Assembly: GCA_019752575.1 (NCBI GenBank)
Contig: JAIELW010000001.1
Coordinates: 1 to 64,000, forward strand
Length of the DNA: 64,000 bases
Reading direction: 5' to 3'
Origin: Xanthobacteraceae bacterium
Lineage (GTDB): Bacteria; Pseudomonadota; Alphaproteobacteria; Rhizobiales; Xanthobacteraceae
The notes beneath the pieces were generated by a model that saw nothing but the letters and a program-made list of their open reading frames with translations, made no database searches and was not told where the DNA came from. How positions within the stretch are numbered: the stretch's first letter is position 1; each line of letters begins with the position of its first letter. Below are positions 45,272 through 53,913 of this stretch, piece by piece. The translations under genes and the position numbers were made by a program.

Positions 45272-48200
45272 ATGAGCTCGTTTCCGGCCCTCGCCGAACT
45301 GCTTGCCGAGCCGAAACTCGCTGCGCTGATCCTGGATCCGGCGCCGGCGCTCGTGTTCGACCGGGACGGGAAGCTGCGCTTTGCGAACCGCGCGGCAGTA
45401 TCGGCCTATGGCGCGGCCTCGCTTTCGGAACTGATCGAAAAGAGCCCGTCCTTGTTTGGCGAAATGCCGGAGACGGCGAAAGAGTTTTCCGAAACGCTGC
45501 CGCTCAACGGAACCTATCGCCGCGAGGCGATCGCACTCGCGCAAGAGACCGAGACGTTCCGCTGCGAACGGATCGGGCTCTCCAACGGATCGAGCGTAGT
45601 GCTCTTTACCGGACTGGCGCGCGAACGCGCGGACGGAAATCCCGGTAAGGCATTTGCCGCGCTGATCGACGGCGAACGTGCGCCGTTCGCGCTGTTCGAC
45701 GATCAGGGCAAGCCGCTGCACGCAAACCGCATGGCAACCGCGATCATGGGGCCCGCGGGCACGCTTCTGCATCTCCATGCTTCGGCGGCGAACGCGCTCT
45801 CGGACGCGAATCTCAAAGGCTTCGGCGAAATTCCGTTCGGCGTTCTCAAAATTTTCCTGAAGAAGTTTTCGCTTGGCTCCCACAGCCTCGTGTTCGCTTC
45901 ATTTACTCAACCTGAGCGCCCCGCCGCGCCGCAACCGGCACCGGAGCCCGAAGCAAAGCCAGAGCCCGTGAAGGCGGAAGAAAAGCCGAAAGAAGAAACA
46001 CCGAAAGCGGAATTGCCGCCGGTGATTCAGCTAGGGCCCCCGAAGAACGACAACATCGGCTGGCAAGTCCCTGCTTCGGAGTCCGCGGAAGATAAGACCG
46101 ATGAGGTCAGCCCCGAAGAAGTGAAAGAATTCTGGGACGAACTCGAAGAAAAGAAGCAACCGGTCACGCCCGAAACGCCGAAACCGGCAGCGCCGAAAAA
46201 GCGCGCGCCGTCGCGTTTCGTCTGGCAACTCGACGCGGAAGGAAAATTCACGAGCGTTTCACCCGATCTCGCGGAAGGCGTCGGCATCGCGAATGCGGCG
46301 CGCGTCGGCGAGGATTGGCCTGCCCTCGCAGCGCGCGCCGGACTCTCCAAAACCGATACCCTGTTTGCTGCCGTGAAGCGGCGCGACACCTGGTCCGGCG
46401 TGTCTGTGCTCTGGCCGGTCGAAAGCACCGAAACCGCGCGGCCGGTCGATCTCGCCGCCCTTCCCGTGTTCGACCGCGAGCGCAACTTTCTCGGCTATCG
46501 CGGCTTCGGCGTTTTCCGCGATGCGATCCCGTTCATCGCCAAGGCCAAGCCTGCACCCGTAGAAGCGGAAGCACTGAGCGCCGAGCCGGTCGGGGAATCC
46601 GCGGCCAACGACGAATTCCCGCTTGCGCATGAGCCGGCGGAAGCGCCTTCGGTCCCGGAAAAATCCGAAAGCGAACCGGAAACCAAGAGCGACGAGACGC
46701 CCTCTCTCGATGGGCAGGATCGTGTGATCCGCGTTCGCCCACCGGAGAACGAGAATCGCTACGCGCTCTCGCCCAAAGAGCAGACGAACTTCCGCGAGAT
46801 CGGCCGCGTGCTGACGCGCGAAGCCCTGGAAAAAGAACGCGAGCGCGTCACGCGTGAACTCGACCGCACCTTGGGGATTCGCGGCGAAATTTCGCGCGAC
46901 GAACCCGGCCCGAAGACGCACGACATTCCGAAGCAGGATATCGCCGAGCCGCTCGTGCGCCGCCCGCAGGAGCCGGCGCCTATGCTCGCACCTTCGCTCG
47001 ATCTCTCCGGCGTCTCCGAACGTGCGCTGATGGATCGCCTGCCGCTCGGCATCGCGGTCCACCGCGACGAAAAGGTTCTTTACGCGAACCGCGCGCTGTT
47101 CGAATGGACCGGTCTCGACAATCTCGAAGCGTTAGAGAAGAACGGCGGGCTTGCGCGCATCTTCTCCGGCGCGACCGCGCCTGCCGAAGACGCGGACCCG
47201 ACCATTCCGCGCACGCTCGCGGTGCAGGGACCGAACGGCGAGCCGATTCCGGTCGAGACGCGGCTTTTCTCGACGCCGTGGTACGGCAAATCCGCGCTGG
47301 TCTATGTGCTTCGCCGCGCCAATGCCGGCTTCGACGAGCGGCGCGAGACCATCGAACGCGCCTTGCGTTCGGCGGAGGCCGCGACGCGCGAACAGCAGGC
47401 GATCTTAGACACCGCGACCGATGGTGTGCTCATCATCGACCGCGACGGCAAGATTACCGGCATGAACAAATCCGCCGAGGCGCTGTTCGGCTTCGACTTC
47501 GCGGAGATCCAGAATTCCTCCTTCACGATGCTGTTCGCGCCGGAGAGCCATCGCGCGGCGGTCGATTATCTCGATAAGCTCGCCTCGAACGGCGTCGCGA
47601 GCATCCTGAACGACGGCCGCGAGGTCGTCGGCCGCGAGCGCAATGGCGGGCTCATTCCGCTGTTCATGAACCTCGGCAAAGTCGGCGACAACAACGAAAA
47701 ATTCTGCGCCGTGCTTCGCGACATCACGCAGTGGAAGCGCGCCGAAGAAGAGCTTACCGGCGCGCGGCGCCAGGCCGAACAGGCCAGCTCGCACAAGTCC
47801 GACTTCCTCGCGAAGATCAGCCACGAGATGCGCACGCCCTTGAACGCGATCATCGGCTTCGCGGAGGTGATGATGGAAGAGCGCTTCGGCCCGATAGGTT
47901 CGGAACGCTATCGCGAATATCTCAGGGATATCCACCACTCCGGCGGGCATCTGATCTCGTTGATCAACGATCTGCTCGATCTCTCGAAGATCGAGGCCGG
48001 CAAGCTCGAGCTGAATTTCGCGAGCGTCGATATCAACGACATCGCAAAGCAGTGCATGTCGATCATGCAGCCGCAGGCGAACCGCGAACGCATCATCATC
48101 CGCACCGCGCTCGCCGACAATCTGCCGCCGGTCGTCGCCGACCAGCGCTCGATCCGGCAGATCGTGCTGAACCTGCTTTCGAATTCCGTGAAGTTCACGA

Positions 48201-48493
48201 AGCCCGGCGGACAGGTCATTCTCTCGACCTCGCTCACCGACAAAGGCGAAGTCGTCTTGCGCGTGCGCGATACCGGCGTCGGCATGACGGAAGAAGAAGT
48301 TTCCGCGGCGCTCGAACCCTTCCGCCAGCTCGCCACTTCCGGCCGCGACAGCAGAGAAGGTACCGGCCTCGGTCTGCCGCTCACGAAAGCGCTGGTGGAG
48401 GCCAACCGCGCGAGCTTCCATATCAAGAGCGCCGTCAACGCCGGCACGCTGATCGAAGTGGCGTTCCCCTCGACGCGGGTTCTGGCGGGCTAA
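45272..48493 (+). CDS. pdhS: PdhS/PleC-like PAS sensor histidine kinase
   Basis: 1073 residues, cytoplasmic, no membrane segment. PAS-like modules at about 25-110 and 130-200, an acidic Pro/Glu/Lys linker (about 215-310), another PAS-like unit near 315-425, a second linker, and PAS domains at about 590-690 and 710-825. The HisKA part has SHEMRTPLNAIIGFAEVMMEE with phosphorylated His851, followed by HATPase boxes (NLLSNSVKF, DTGVGM, GTGLGLPL). Brucella PdhS is of similar size and has the same HisKA wording; it acts on DivK and CtrA to control asymmetric division. Symbol assigned by that similarity. Stands alone after a 226-base upstream region without a clear CtrA box. Confidence 0.85.
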   Translation: MSSFPALAELLAEPKLAALILDPAPALVFDRDGKLRFANRAAVSAYGAASLSELIEKSPSLFGEMPETAKEFSETLPLNGTYRREAIALAQETETFRCERIGLSNGSSVVLFTGLARERADGNPGKAFAALIDGERAPFALFDDQGKPLHANRMATAIMGPAGTLLHLHASAANALSDANLKGFGEIPFGVLKIFLKKFSLGSHSLVFASFTQPERPAAPQPAPEPEAKPEPVKAEEKPKEETPKAELPPVIQLGPPKNDNIGWQVPASESAEDKTDEVSPEEVKEFWDELEEKKQPVTPETPKPAAPKKRAPSRFVWQLDAEGKFTSVSPDLAEGVGIANAARVGEDWPALAARAGLSKTDTLFAAVKRRDTWSGVSVLWPVESTETARPVDLAALPVFDRERNFLGYRGFGVFRDAIPFIAKAKPAPVEAEALSAEPVGESAANDEFPLAHEPAEAPSVPEKSESEPETKSDETPSLDGQDRVIRVRPPENENRYALSPKEQTNFREIGRVLTREALEKERERVTRELDRTLGIRGEISRDEPGPKTHDIPKQDIAEPLVRRPQEPAPMLAPSLDLSGVSERALMDRLPLGIAVHRDEKVLYANRALFEWTGLDNLEALEKNGGLARIFSGATAPAEDADPTIPRTLAVQGPNGEPIPVETRLFSTPWYGKSALVYVLRRANAGFDERRETIERALRSAEAATREQQAILDTATDGVLIIDRDGKITGMNKSAEALFGFDFAEIQNSSFTMLFAPESHRAAVDYLDKLASNGVASILNDGREVVGRERNGGLIPLFMNLGKVGDNNEKFCAVLRDITQWKRAEEELTGARRQAEQASSHKSDFLAKISHEMRTPLNAIIGFAEVMMEERFGPIGSERYREYLRDIHHSGGHLISLINDLLDLSKIEAGKLELNFASVDINDIAKQCMSIMQPQANRERIIIRTALADNLPPVVADQRSIRQIVLNLLSNSVKFTKPGGQVILSTSLTDKGEVVLRVRDTGVGMTEEEVSAALEPFRQLATSGRDSREGTGLGLPLTKALVEANRASFHIKSAVNAGTLIEVAFPSTRVLAG

Positions 48494-48535
48494 CGGCATA
48501 GCCTCGCGCTATGCGCTTCCTGAAACCTAGCAGTT

Positions 48536-48622
48536 TGTCATGCCCGCGCTTGTCGCGGGCATCTCGCTTAGGAAGGCATTGCGCCAATTATCGAGATGGC
48601 CGGGACGAGCCCGGCCATGACA
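48536..48622. repeat. Palindromic repeat family D, copy 2
   Basis: TGTCATGCCCGCGCTTGTCGCGGGCAT-type left hairpin and GATGGCCGGGACGAGCCCGGCCATGACA-type right hairpin. It fills the gap between the PdhS gene and the molbindin gene and may end the kinase transcript. Confidence 0.85.
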
Positions 48623-48665
48623 AATAATTTTCATGCTACGTTGGCAAAGCAACGGAGATCGCCAG

Positions 48666-48872
48666 ATGAAACTCAGCGCCAGAAATCAGCTCAAAGGCAA
48701 AGTCACCGACGTAAAGCTCGGCACGACGACCGCGCATGTCAAGATCGATATCGGCGGGCAGACGATCACGGCCGCGATCACGAACGACTCGGCGAAGGAA
48801 CTCGGACTCGCCGCGGGCAAGAATGTCTATGCCGTGATTAAGGCGAGCGACGTGATGGTGGGCATCGACTAG
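48666..48872 (+). CDS. Molbindin (Mop/TOBE molybdate-binding protein)
   Basis: 68 residues, starting MKLSARNQLKGKVTDVKLG and ending VYAVIKASDVMVGID: a complete single Mop/TOBE domain of the molbindin type (about 68 residues each in the family). Molbindins bind molybdate or tungstate oxyanions in the cytoplasm as hexamers. It heads an operon of three metal-type ABC transporter genes, with three bases to the next, which suggests molybdate or tungstate homeostasis. The ATG at 48666 is preferred to 48633 on conservation. Confidence 0.92.
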   Translation: MKLSARNQLKGKVTDVKLGTTTAHVKIDIGGQTITAAITNDSAKELGLAAGKNVYAVIKASDVMVGID

Positions 48873-48875
48873 ATA

Positions 48876-49901
48876 ATGAATCTCGATCGCCGCACTTTGC
48901 TTGCCGGACTCGGCGCGGGTCTTCTCGCACCGCGCGCCGCGTTCGCGGCATCCGTGAAAGATGCGACCGGCCGTGTCATCGAACTGCAGGGTAAAGTTAC
49001 GCGCGTATTTCCGGCGGGTCCGCCGGCCGCGATTATGCTCTATACGCTCGCGCCGGATCTCTTGATCGGCTGGCCGCGCGCAAACCGGCCGGAAGAAATC
49101 GAATTCCTTCTTCCCGATGTCGGCGCGCGGCCCGAGACCGGCCGCATCACTGGCCGCGGCAACACCGCGAACCTCGAAGTCGTGATCGGCCTGAAACCCG
49201 ACCTCATTCTCGATGTCGGGAGCACGAGCCAGACTTTCGTTTCGCTGGCAGAGCGCGTGCGCGAGCAGACCGGTATTCCCTATGCGCTGCTCGACGGCCG
49301 CTTCGACGCAATTCCCGCTTCTTATCGCACGCTCGGCGCGTTGACAGGACGCATGCAGCAAGCCGAGGCGCTTGCCGCTTACGCGGACGGTCTTTTCGCG
49401 ACGATTGCAAAGCGAATTGGCGCGATCCCCGCTACCGAACGTCCGCGCGTCTATTATGCACGCGGGCCGCGCGGGCTGGAGACAGGTCTCGGCGGCTCGA
49501 TCAACGTGGAAACGATCGAGATGCTCGCGCGGAACGTCGCTGCGGAGAATCGCGGCGGGCTCGCGAATGTATCCATCGAGCAGGTGCTGGTCTGGAATCC
49601 GGACGTGATCGTCACCATCGATCAAACTTTTGCGGAGAGCGTCCGCAAAGATCCGGTCTGGGCGAGCGTTTCCGCCGTGCAGAAAGGCCGTGTGCATCTC
49701 TCGCCGAAGCTGCCGTTCGGCTGGGTGGATTTTCCGCCCTCGGTCAATCGGCTGATCGGGTTGTGGTGGCTCGCGAAGATTCTTTATCCGGCGCGTTTTC
49801 CGGAAGACATGAACGCACTCACCCGCGATTTCTACAAGCGCTTCTATCACGTCGAAGTTTCCGATGCGCAGCTTGCGCGCGTGCTCGCGGGCCGCGGCTG
49901 A
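48876..49901 (+). CDS. ABC substrate-binding protein of the FecB/BtuF/MolA type
   Basis: 341 residues. Leader with twin arginine (LDRRTLLAGLGAG, cut after AAFAA near 26), then the two-lobed helical-backbone binding fold of cluster A: VIGLKPDLILDVGS near 104 and VLVWNPDVIVTIDQ near 240, joined by a long helix. This class binds siderophores, haem, cobalamin, or molybdate in the case of Haemophilus MolA. Adjacent molbindin gene favours molybdate or tungstate. A palindromic repeat separates it from the permease gene. Confidence 0.87.
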   Translation: MNLDRRTLLAGLGAGLLAPRAAFAASVKDATGRVIELQGKVTRVFPAGPPAAIMLYTLAPDLLIGWPRANRPEEIEFLLPDVGARPETGRITGRGNTANLEVVIGLKPDLILDVGSTSQTFVSLAERVREQTGIPYALLDGRFDAIPASYRTLGALTGRMQQAEALAAYADGLFATIAKRIGAIPATERPRVYYARGPRGLETGLGGSINVETIEMLARNVAAENRGGLANVSIEQVLVWNPDVIVTIDQTFAESVRKDPVWASVSAVQKGRVHLSPKLPFGWVDFPPSVNRLIGLWWLAKILYPARFPEDMNALTRDFYKRFYHVEVSDAQLARVLAGRG

Positions 49902-49915
49902 TATGCGGCGATTTA

Positions 49916-49980
49916 CCCCCACCCGCTCGCTGTCGCTCGCCTCCCTCCCCCGCTTGCGGGGGAGGGATTAAGGGTGGGGG
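49916..49980. repeat. Palindromic repeat family E inside the metal importer operon
   Basis: CCCCCACCCGCTCGC...CTCCCTCCCCC-GCTT-GCGGGGGAGGG...AGGGTGGGGG: nested inverted repeats lying between the binding-protein and permease genes, only three bases before the permease ATG. Copy of the same family as the in-gene element at 13388. Confidence 0.87.
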
Positions 49981-49983
49981 CAA

Positions 49984-51003
49984 ATGGGCACGAGCAAAGA
50001 TTCTCGAACGGGATTGCTAGTCGCCTTGGTCGTACTCGCCGCCGGGCTAGCCGTCGCGTTTCTGGTCGGGCGCTTTCCGGTATCGCTCGGCGACGTATTC
50101 GCTGTGCTGTGGTCGAAAGTATCGGGATCGCCTTCCGGCGTTTCCATCGCGGTGGAAACGGTAATCCTCAACGTGCGGGGCCCGCGCGTGCTCGCCGCGT
50201 TTTTCGTCGGCGCAGCGCTGAGCGTCGCGGGCGCCGCGTTCCAGGGATTGTTTCGCAATCCGTTGGTGTCGCCCGACATTCTCGGCGCATCGTCCGGAGC
50301 GGCGCTCGGTGCCGTACTCGGCATTTATTTCTCGCTCGGGGTTTTTGCGATTCAAGGATTTGCGTTTCTCGGCGGACTTGCGGCCGTCGCGGCGGTCTAT
50401 GGCATCGGCTCGGCGCTACGCATGCGCGATCCGATTCTGGTGCTCGTGCTTGCGGGCGTCGTGATCGGTGCGCTGCTTGGCTCCGGCGTCGGTCTCATAA
50501 AGTATCTCGCCGATCCCTATAACCAGTTGCCTGCAATCACCTTCTGGCTCTTGGGCAGCCTTGCGGCAACTTCGACATCCGATCTCGTATCGCTCGTTTC
50601 GCTGATCGCAACCGGCACTTTCGTTCTCCTGCTTTTGCGGCACCGCATGAACGTGATGTCGCTCCCGGAAGAAGAAGCCCGTGCGCTCGGCGTGTCCACC
50701 GGCCCGATGCGGATTGCGATCGTCGCGGCGGCAACGCTCGTGACTTCCGCGAGCGTCGCCGCAGCCGGGATCATCGGCTGGGCCGGGCTCGTGGTGCCGC
50801 ATATCGCCCGCTCGCTCACGGGACCGGATTTCGCGAAGCTGCTTCCGGTCGCGGCACTGCTCGGCGGCAGTTTCCTGCTCTTCATCGACACCATCGCGCG
50901 GACCGCGGCCAGCATCGAAATTCCGCTCGGGATTCTGACAGCATTCATCGGCACGCCGTTTTTCATCTGGCTGCTCGCCGGCATGCAGAAGAACTGGTCA
51001 TGA
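49984..51003 (+). CDS. FecCD/BtuC-family ABC permease
   Basis: 339 residues with nine to ten helices. FecCD hallmarks: RGPRVLAAFFVGAALSVAGAAFQGLFRNPL near 62-92 and GIIGWAGLVVPHIARSLTGPD near 262. Forms the membrane channel of the metal importer. Its ribosome site is unusual: the repeat ends with GGGTGGGGG just before the ATG and may itself serve as the Shine-Dalgarno sequence. Stop overlaps the ATPase start as ATGA. Confidence 0.92.
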   Translation: MGTSKDSRTGLLVALVVLAAGLAVAFLVGRFPVSLGDVFAVLWSKVSGSPSGVSIAVETVILNVRGPRVLAAFFVGAALSVAGAAFQGLFRNPLVSPDILGASSGAALGAVLGIYFSLGVFAIQGFAFLGGLAAVAAVYGIGSALRMRDPILVLVLAGVVIGALLGSGVGLIKYLADPYNQLPAITFWLLGSLAATSTSDLVSLVSLIATGTFVLLLLRHRMNVMSLPEEEARALGVSTGPMRIAIVAAATLVTSASVAAAGIIGWAGLVVPHIARSLTGPDFAKLLPVAALLGGSFLLFIDTIARTAASIEIPLGILTAFIGTPFFIWLLAGMQKNWS

Positions 51004-51761
51004 CGATCGCCGCGCAGAAACTTTCGATCGGCTATCGCGACCGGCTGGTCGGCACGGGACTCGACATTGCTTTGCGCGAAGGAGAATCGCTCGCGCTGCT
51101 CGGACCGAACGGCGGCGGGAAAACGACACTCTTAAAGACGCTGCTCGGGCTGCTGCCGCCGCGCGAAGGCCAAGTGACGCTCAATGGCCGGCCGCTCTCC
51201 GCAATTTCGATCCGCGAGCGGGCACGGCTCATCGGTTATGTCCCGCAGGTGCATACCGGTACCTTTGCATTCACGGTCGAAACCGTGGTGCTGATGGGGC
51301 GCACGGCTTACGGCTCGCTGTTCTCGCGGCCGGCTGCAAAAGATATTTCGGTCGCAAGTGAGATGCTGGAACGGCTCGGCATCTTGCACCTCGCGCAACG
51401 CGCCTACACCGAGATTTCCGGCGGCGAGCGGCAGCTTGTGCTGCTTGCACGTGCGCTGGCACAGGAGCCGCGCTTCGTCGTGCTCGACGAGCCGACTGCG
51501 TCGCTCGATTTCGGCAATCAGGGTAAAGTGCTCTCGGAGATCGGCGCGCTGACGGAAGCGGGGCTTGGCGTTCTTTTCACGACGCACGATCCGAACCACG
51601 CGCTGCGCGCGGCGCATCGCGTGTGCCTGCTGCGTGCCGGCGCAATCGTCGCCGAGGGCGAAACCAAGCGCGTGCTTACCCGCAACAATCTCGAAGCGCT
51701 TTACGGCGCGCCGGTGTTGCCGGTCGAGGATGCGGTGCGAACGGCCTTCCTTCCTGGCTGA
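51000..51761 (+). CDS. FecE/BtuD-family ABC ATPase
   Basis: 253 residues: Walker A GPNGGGKTT near 36, signature ISGGERQL near 139, Walker B FVVLDEPTASLD near 159 and switch histidine in FTTHDPNHALR near 193. Complete ATPase of the importer, translationally coupled to the permease gene. The operon molbindin-binding protein-permease-ATPase is co-directional and complete, ending convergent with a protein kinase gene six bases away. Confidence 0.92.
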   Translation: MTIAAQKLSIGYRDRLVGTGLDIALREGESLALLGPNGGGKTTLLKTLLGLLPPREGQVTLNGRPLSAISIRERARLIGYVPQVHTGTFAFTVETVVLMGRTAYGSLFSRPAAKDISVASEMLERLGILHLAQRAYTEISGGERQLVLLARALAQEPRFVVLDEPTASLDFGNQGKVLSEIGALTEAGLGVLFTTHDPNHALRAAHRVCLLRAGAIVAEGETKRVLTRNNLEALYGAPVLPVEDAVRTAFLPG

Positions 51762-51767
51762 GCCTGC

Positions 51768-53360
51768 TTATCCTGTCGCGGGCTTCGCTGTGAACTTTCC
51801 GTGGCAGGAACCGAGATCGATGCTGCTGACGAAGTCGCCCTGCATCCGCTCCGGCGTAATCGTACCCGCGAATTTTATTTTCCGGAGCAGCTGCCTCGCC
51901 TTCGGCCCGGTATCGGTGAAAGCGCTTTCAAAATCGAACGAGCCATCCGGTTGCAAGTCGATGAAGAAAGTATTCGCGCCCTGCGAAACGCGAAGTTTGC
52001 TTCCCTCGACAAGAACGATGAATGCAAGACGGCGCCCGATCACGCATGTCGTGAGCGGCAGCGCGGGATCGTTCGGTACCGCGCGATAGAGCGTAACCTC
52101 GCCGGCAAACCACTTGGGAAAAGCGGGCGGGGTCTGCGATTGCTGATCCGGCGGCGTAGCCGCCTGCTGTTTCGGATTCTCTTCCTTCTTCACGCTTTCT
52201 TCTGGCGGCGGGGTATGCACCGGCATCTGCGGCACTACTTTCACCTCGTCGAGCTTGGGCACCGGTGCGGGGGCGACCGCTTGCGGCGCGAAAAGCTTCG
52301 AAAGCGGAACGAGGCCGCTCCCGAAAACGATTGCCGCGAGAATGGCGGCAATGCCTGCGAGCGGAAGCAGCCATGGCAGCTTCGAGCGCTTGGGCACCGG
52401 ATCGTCCCGCGCGTCATCCGCGTCACGCGGCAAGGCGACGGTTGCGGTCAACCCGGCGCCTTCGTCCCAGCCGAGCGCTTCGCGCAGTTCCGCAATCGTC
52501 GCCTGGCGGTTGTCGGCATTGAAGGAAAGCGCACGATCGATCGCCGCTGCGAGATCGCGCGGCAGGCGCGGCGCAGCCGCAGCCGCAAGCGTCAGAGGAT
52601 CGGGCTTGCCGAAAGCGAGCTTCTGCATGCGTTCTTCGGCGCTGACCGGCGGATGACCGGCAAAGGCGCGATAGAGCACGGCGCCGGTCGCGTAGATGTC
52701 GGCGCGGCTATCGAGTTCGCCGTCGTCCTGAATCTGCTCGGGCGGCGAATAGAACTGCTTCGCCACCATGAAGGATTTTTCGGCATTCGAACGGATTTGC
52801 GTTTCCTGCTCGATCAGCTTGATCGCGCCGAAATCGATGATCATGGGACGCCCGTCGGCGCGTACCATGATGTTGTCGGGCGCGATGTCGCGATGGATCA
52901 TTTTCCGGCTGTGCAAATATTCGAGCGCGGAGAGCACCGGCTCCATCAGCAGCCTCAGCTCTTCCGGTGCCGGCGGCCGGTTGCCTTCCCGCAGCCAATG
53001 CTCGAGGGTTTCGCCTTCCACATATTCCATGATCATGTAGCCGGTGCCGTTGTCCTTCACGTAGTGAATGACATCGACGATGTTCGGATGATCGAGCCTG
53101 CACTGATCGAGCGTGGACGACTCGAAACGCTTTAGCGCCCATTGCACGACTTCCATGTCGCGCTCGGCATAGATGATGCGGGTGTTGCCCTCGCGCGAGG
53201 CGATGCCGCGCGGGAAAAATTCCTTGATCGCGACACGCTTGCCCGTGAACGGGCTGTCGGCTTCGTAGGTAATGCCGAAACCGCCCACACCGAGCACACG
53301 TATGATGTTGTAACCAGCGATCGACGCGCCCGGGCGGAGCGCGTGGGGATCGTTGCTCAT
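51768..53360 (-). CDS. Membrane Ser/Thr protein kinase with periplasmic domain
   Basis: 530 residues. Hanks-type kinase at about 15-295: glycine loop GVGGFG at 24-29, Lys46, catalytic loop HRDIAPDN at 156-163, DFG at 176-178 and SPPEQ at 205-209. The lysine of the usual HRDxKPxN is alanine here. One membrane helix at about 328-351, then a Pro/Gln-rich linker and a periplasmic domain of about 115 residues (GEVTLYRAVPND to SIDLGSCHGKF). The kinase is a close relative of the one at 58214. Convergent with the metal importer operon; a small secreted-protein gene lies upstream. Confidence 0.88.
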   Translation of the reverse strand: MSNDPHALRPGASIAGYNIIRVLGVGGFGITYEADSPFTGKRVAIKEFFPRGIASREGNTRIIYAERDMEVVQWALKRFESSTLDQCRLDHPNIVDVIHYVKDNGTGYMIMEYVEGETLEHWLREGNRPPAPEELRLLMEPVLSALEYLHSRKMIHRDIAPDNIMVRADGRPMIIDFGAIKLIEQETQIRSNAEKSFMVAKQFYSPPEQIQDDGELDSRADIYATGAVLYRAFAGHPPVSAEERMQKLAFGKPDPLTLAAAAAPRLPRDLAAAIDRALSFNADNRQATIAELREALGWDEGAGLTATVALPRDADDARDDPVPKRSKLPWLLPLAGIAAILAAIVFGSGLVPLSKLFAPQAVAPAPVPKLDEVKVVPQMPVHTPPPEESVKKEENPKQQAATPPDQQSQTPPAFPKWFAGEVTLYRAVPNDPALPLTTCVIGRRLAFIVLVEGSKLRVSQGANTFFIDLQPDGSFDFESAFTDTGPKARQLLRKIKFAGTITPERMQGDFVSSIDLGSCHGKFTAKPATG

Positions 53361-53454
53361 GAAGGCTCGCCCCTTGTCGGGCGGGAGATTAGAGGCGGCG
53401 CGAAGAGGCGTCGAGTAGCGGACACGTTACCGCCAATCGCTTTTCCGTGATCGG

Positions 53455-53829
53455 TCAGCGCTTGGGCCAGAGCGTGACGAAAAGCTCGGTGACCGGCCGG
53501 AGCGGGATAACCGCGCAGCGGAAGCTGCGCTTAAACGGCGTGCCGCGCAGCCCGATCTGCATTTCGGAAGCGCTGTCGTTCCAGACGAAATCGGTGAAGT
53601 CCGGCCCGATGCCCTGCACGCTGAACAGGAACGACTTGCCGAGCGAGCGCACGATGGTTCCGGGCAGCGGCTGCTCCTGCGCGGGCGACTCGTAGATCGC
53701 TTTCTGCGCCTTGGTGTCGAAGGTGAAAATCAGGGGCTTGAATTCGCCGTCGTCGCAGCGAAGCGAGAACTGCTCCGCCTGCGCGGCGAACGGAAACAGC
53801 AAAACGAGTGCGGCGAGAAGCGATCTCAT
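53455..53829 (-). CDS. Secreted hypothetical protein
   Basis: 124 residues. The ATG at 53829 starts a clear signal peptide (SLLAALVLLFPFAAQA). The mature part of about 106 residues has two cysteines (LRCDDG near 22 and FRCAVIP near 106) likely to form a disulfide, and a beta-rich pattern FIFTFDTKAQKA-like then GPDFTDFVWNDSASEMQIGLRG. Family not recognised. It lies 94 bases upstream of a membrane kinase gene on the same strand and might share its promoter region. Confidence 0.72.
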   Translation of the reverse strand: MRSLLAALVLLFPFAAQAEQFSLRCDDGEFKPLIFTFDTKAQKAIYESPAQEQPLPGTIVRSLGKSFLFSVQGIGPDFTDFVWNDSASEMQIGLRGTPFKRSFRCAVIPLRPVTELFVTLWPKR

Positions 53830-53913
53830 GCCGCAAACGATAACACGCCGCGCGAGGGTGTCGCGCGGCGTGTGCAAGCAAGGTGAACGCGGCGGTAAAG
53901 GCCGCGCAGAAAG

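Noticed and set aside
49916-49980. A terminator between the metal-binding protein and permease genes
   Set aside because: The strong hairpin is a family E repeat without a T run, and the three transporter parts must be expressed together.
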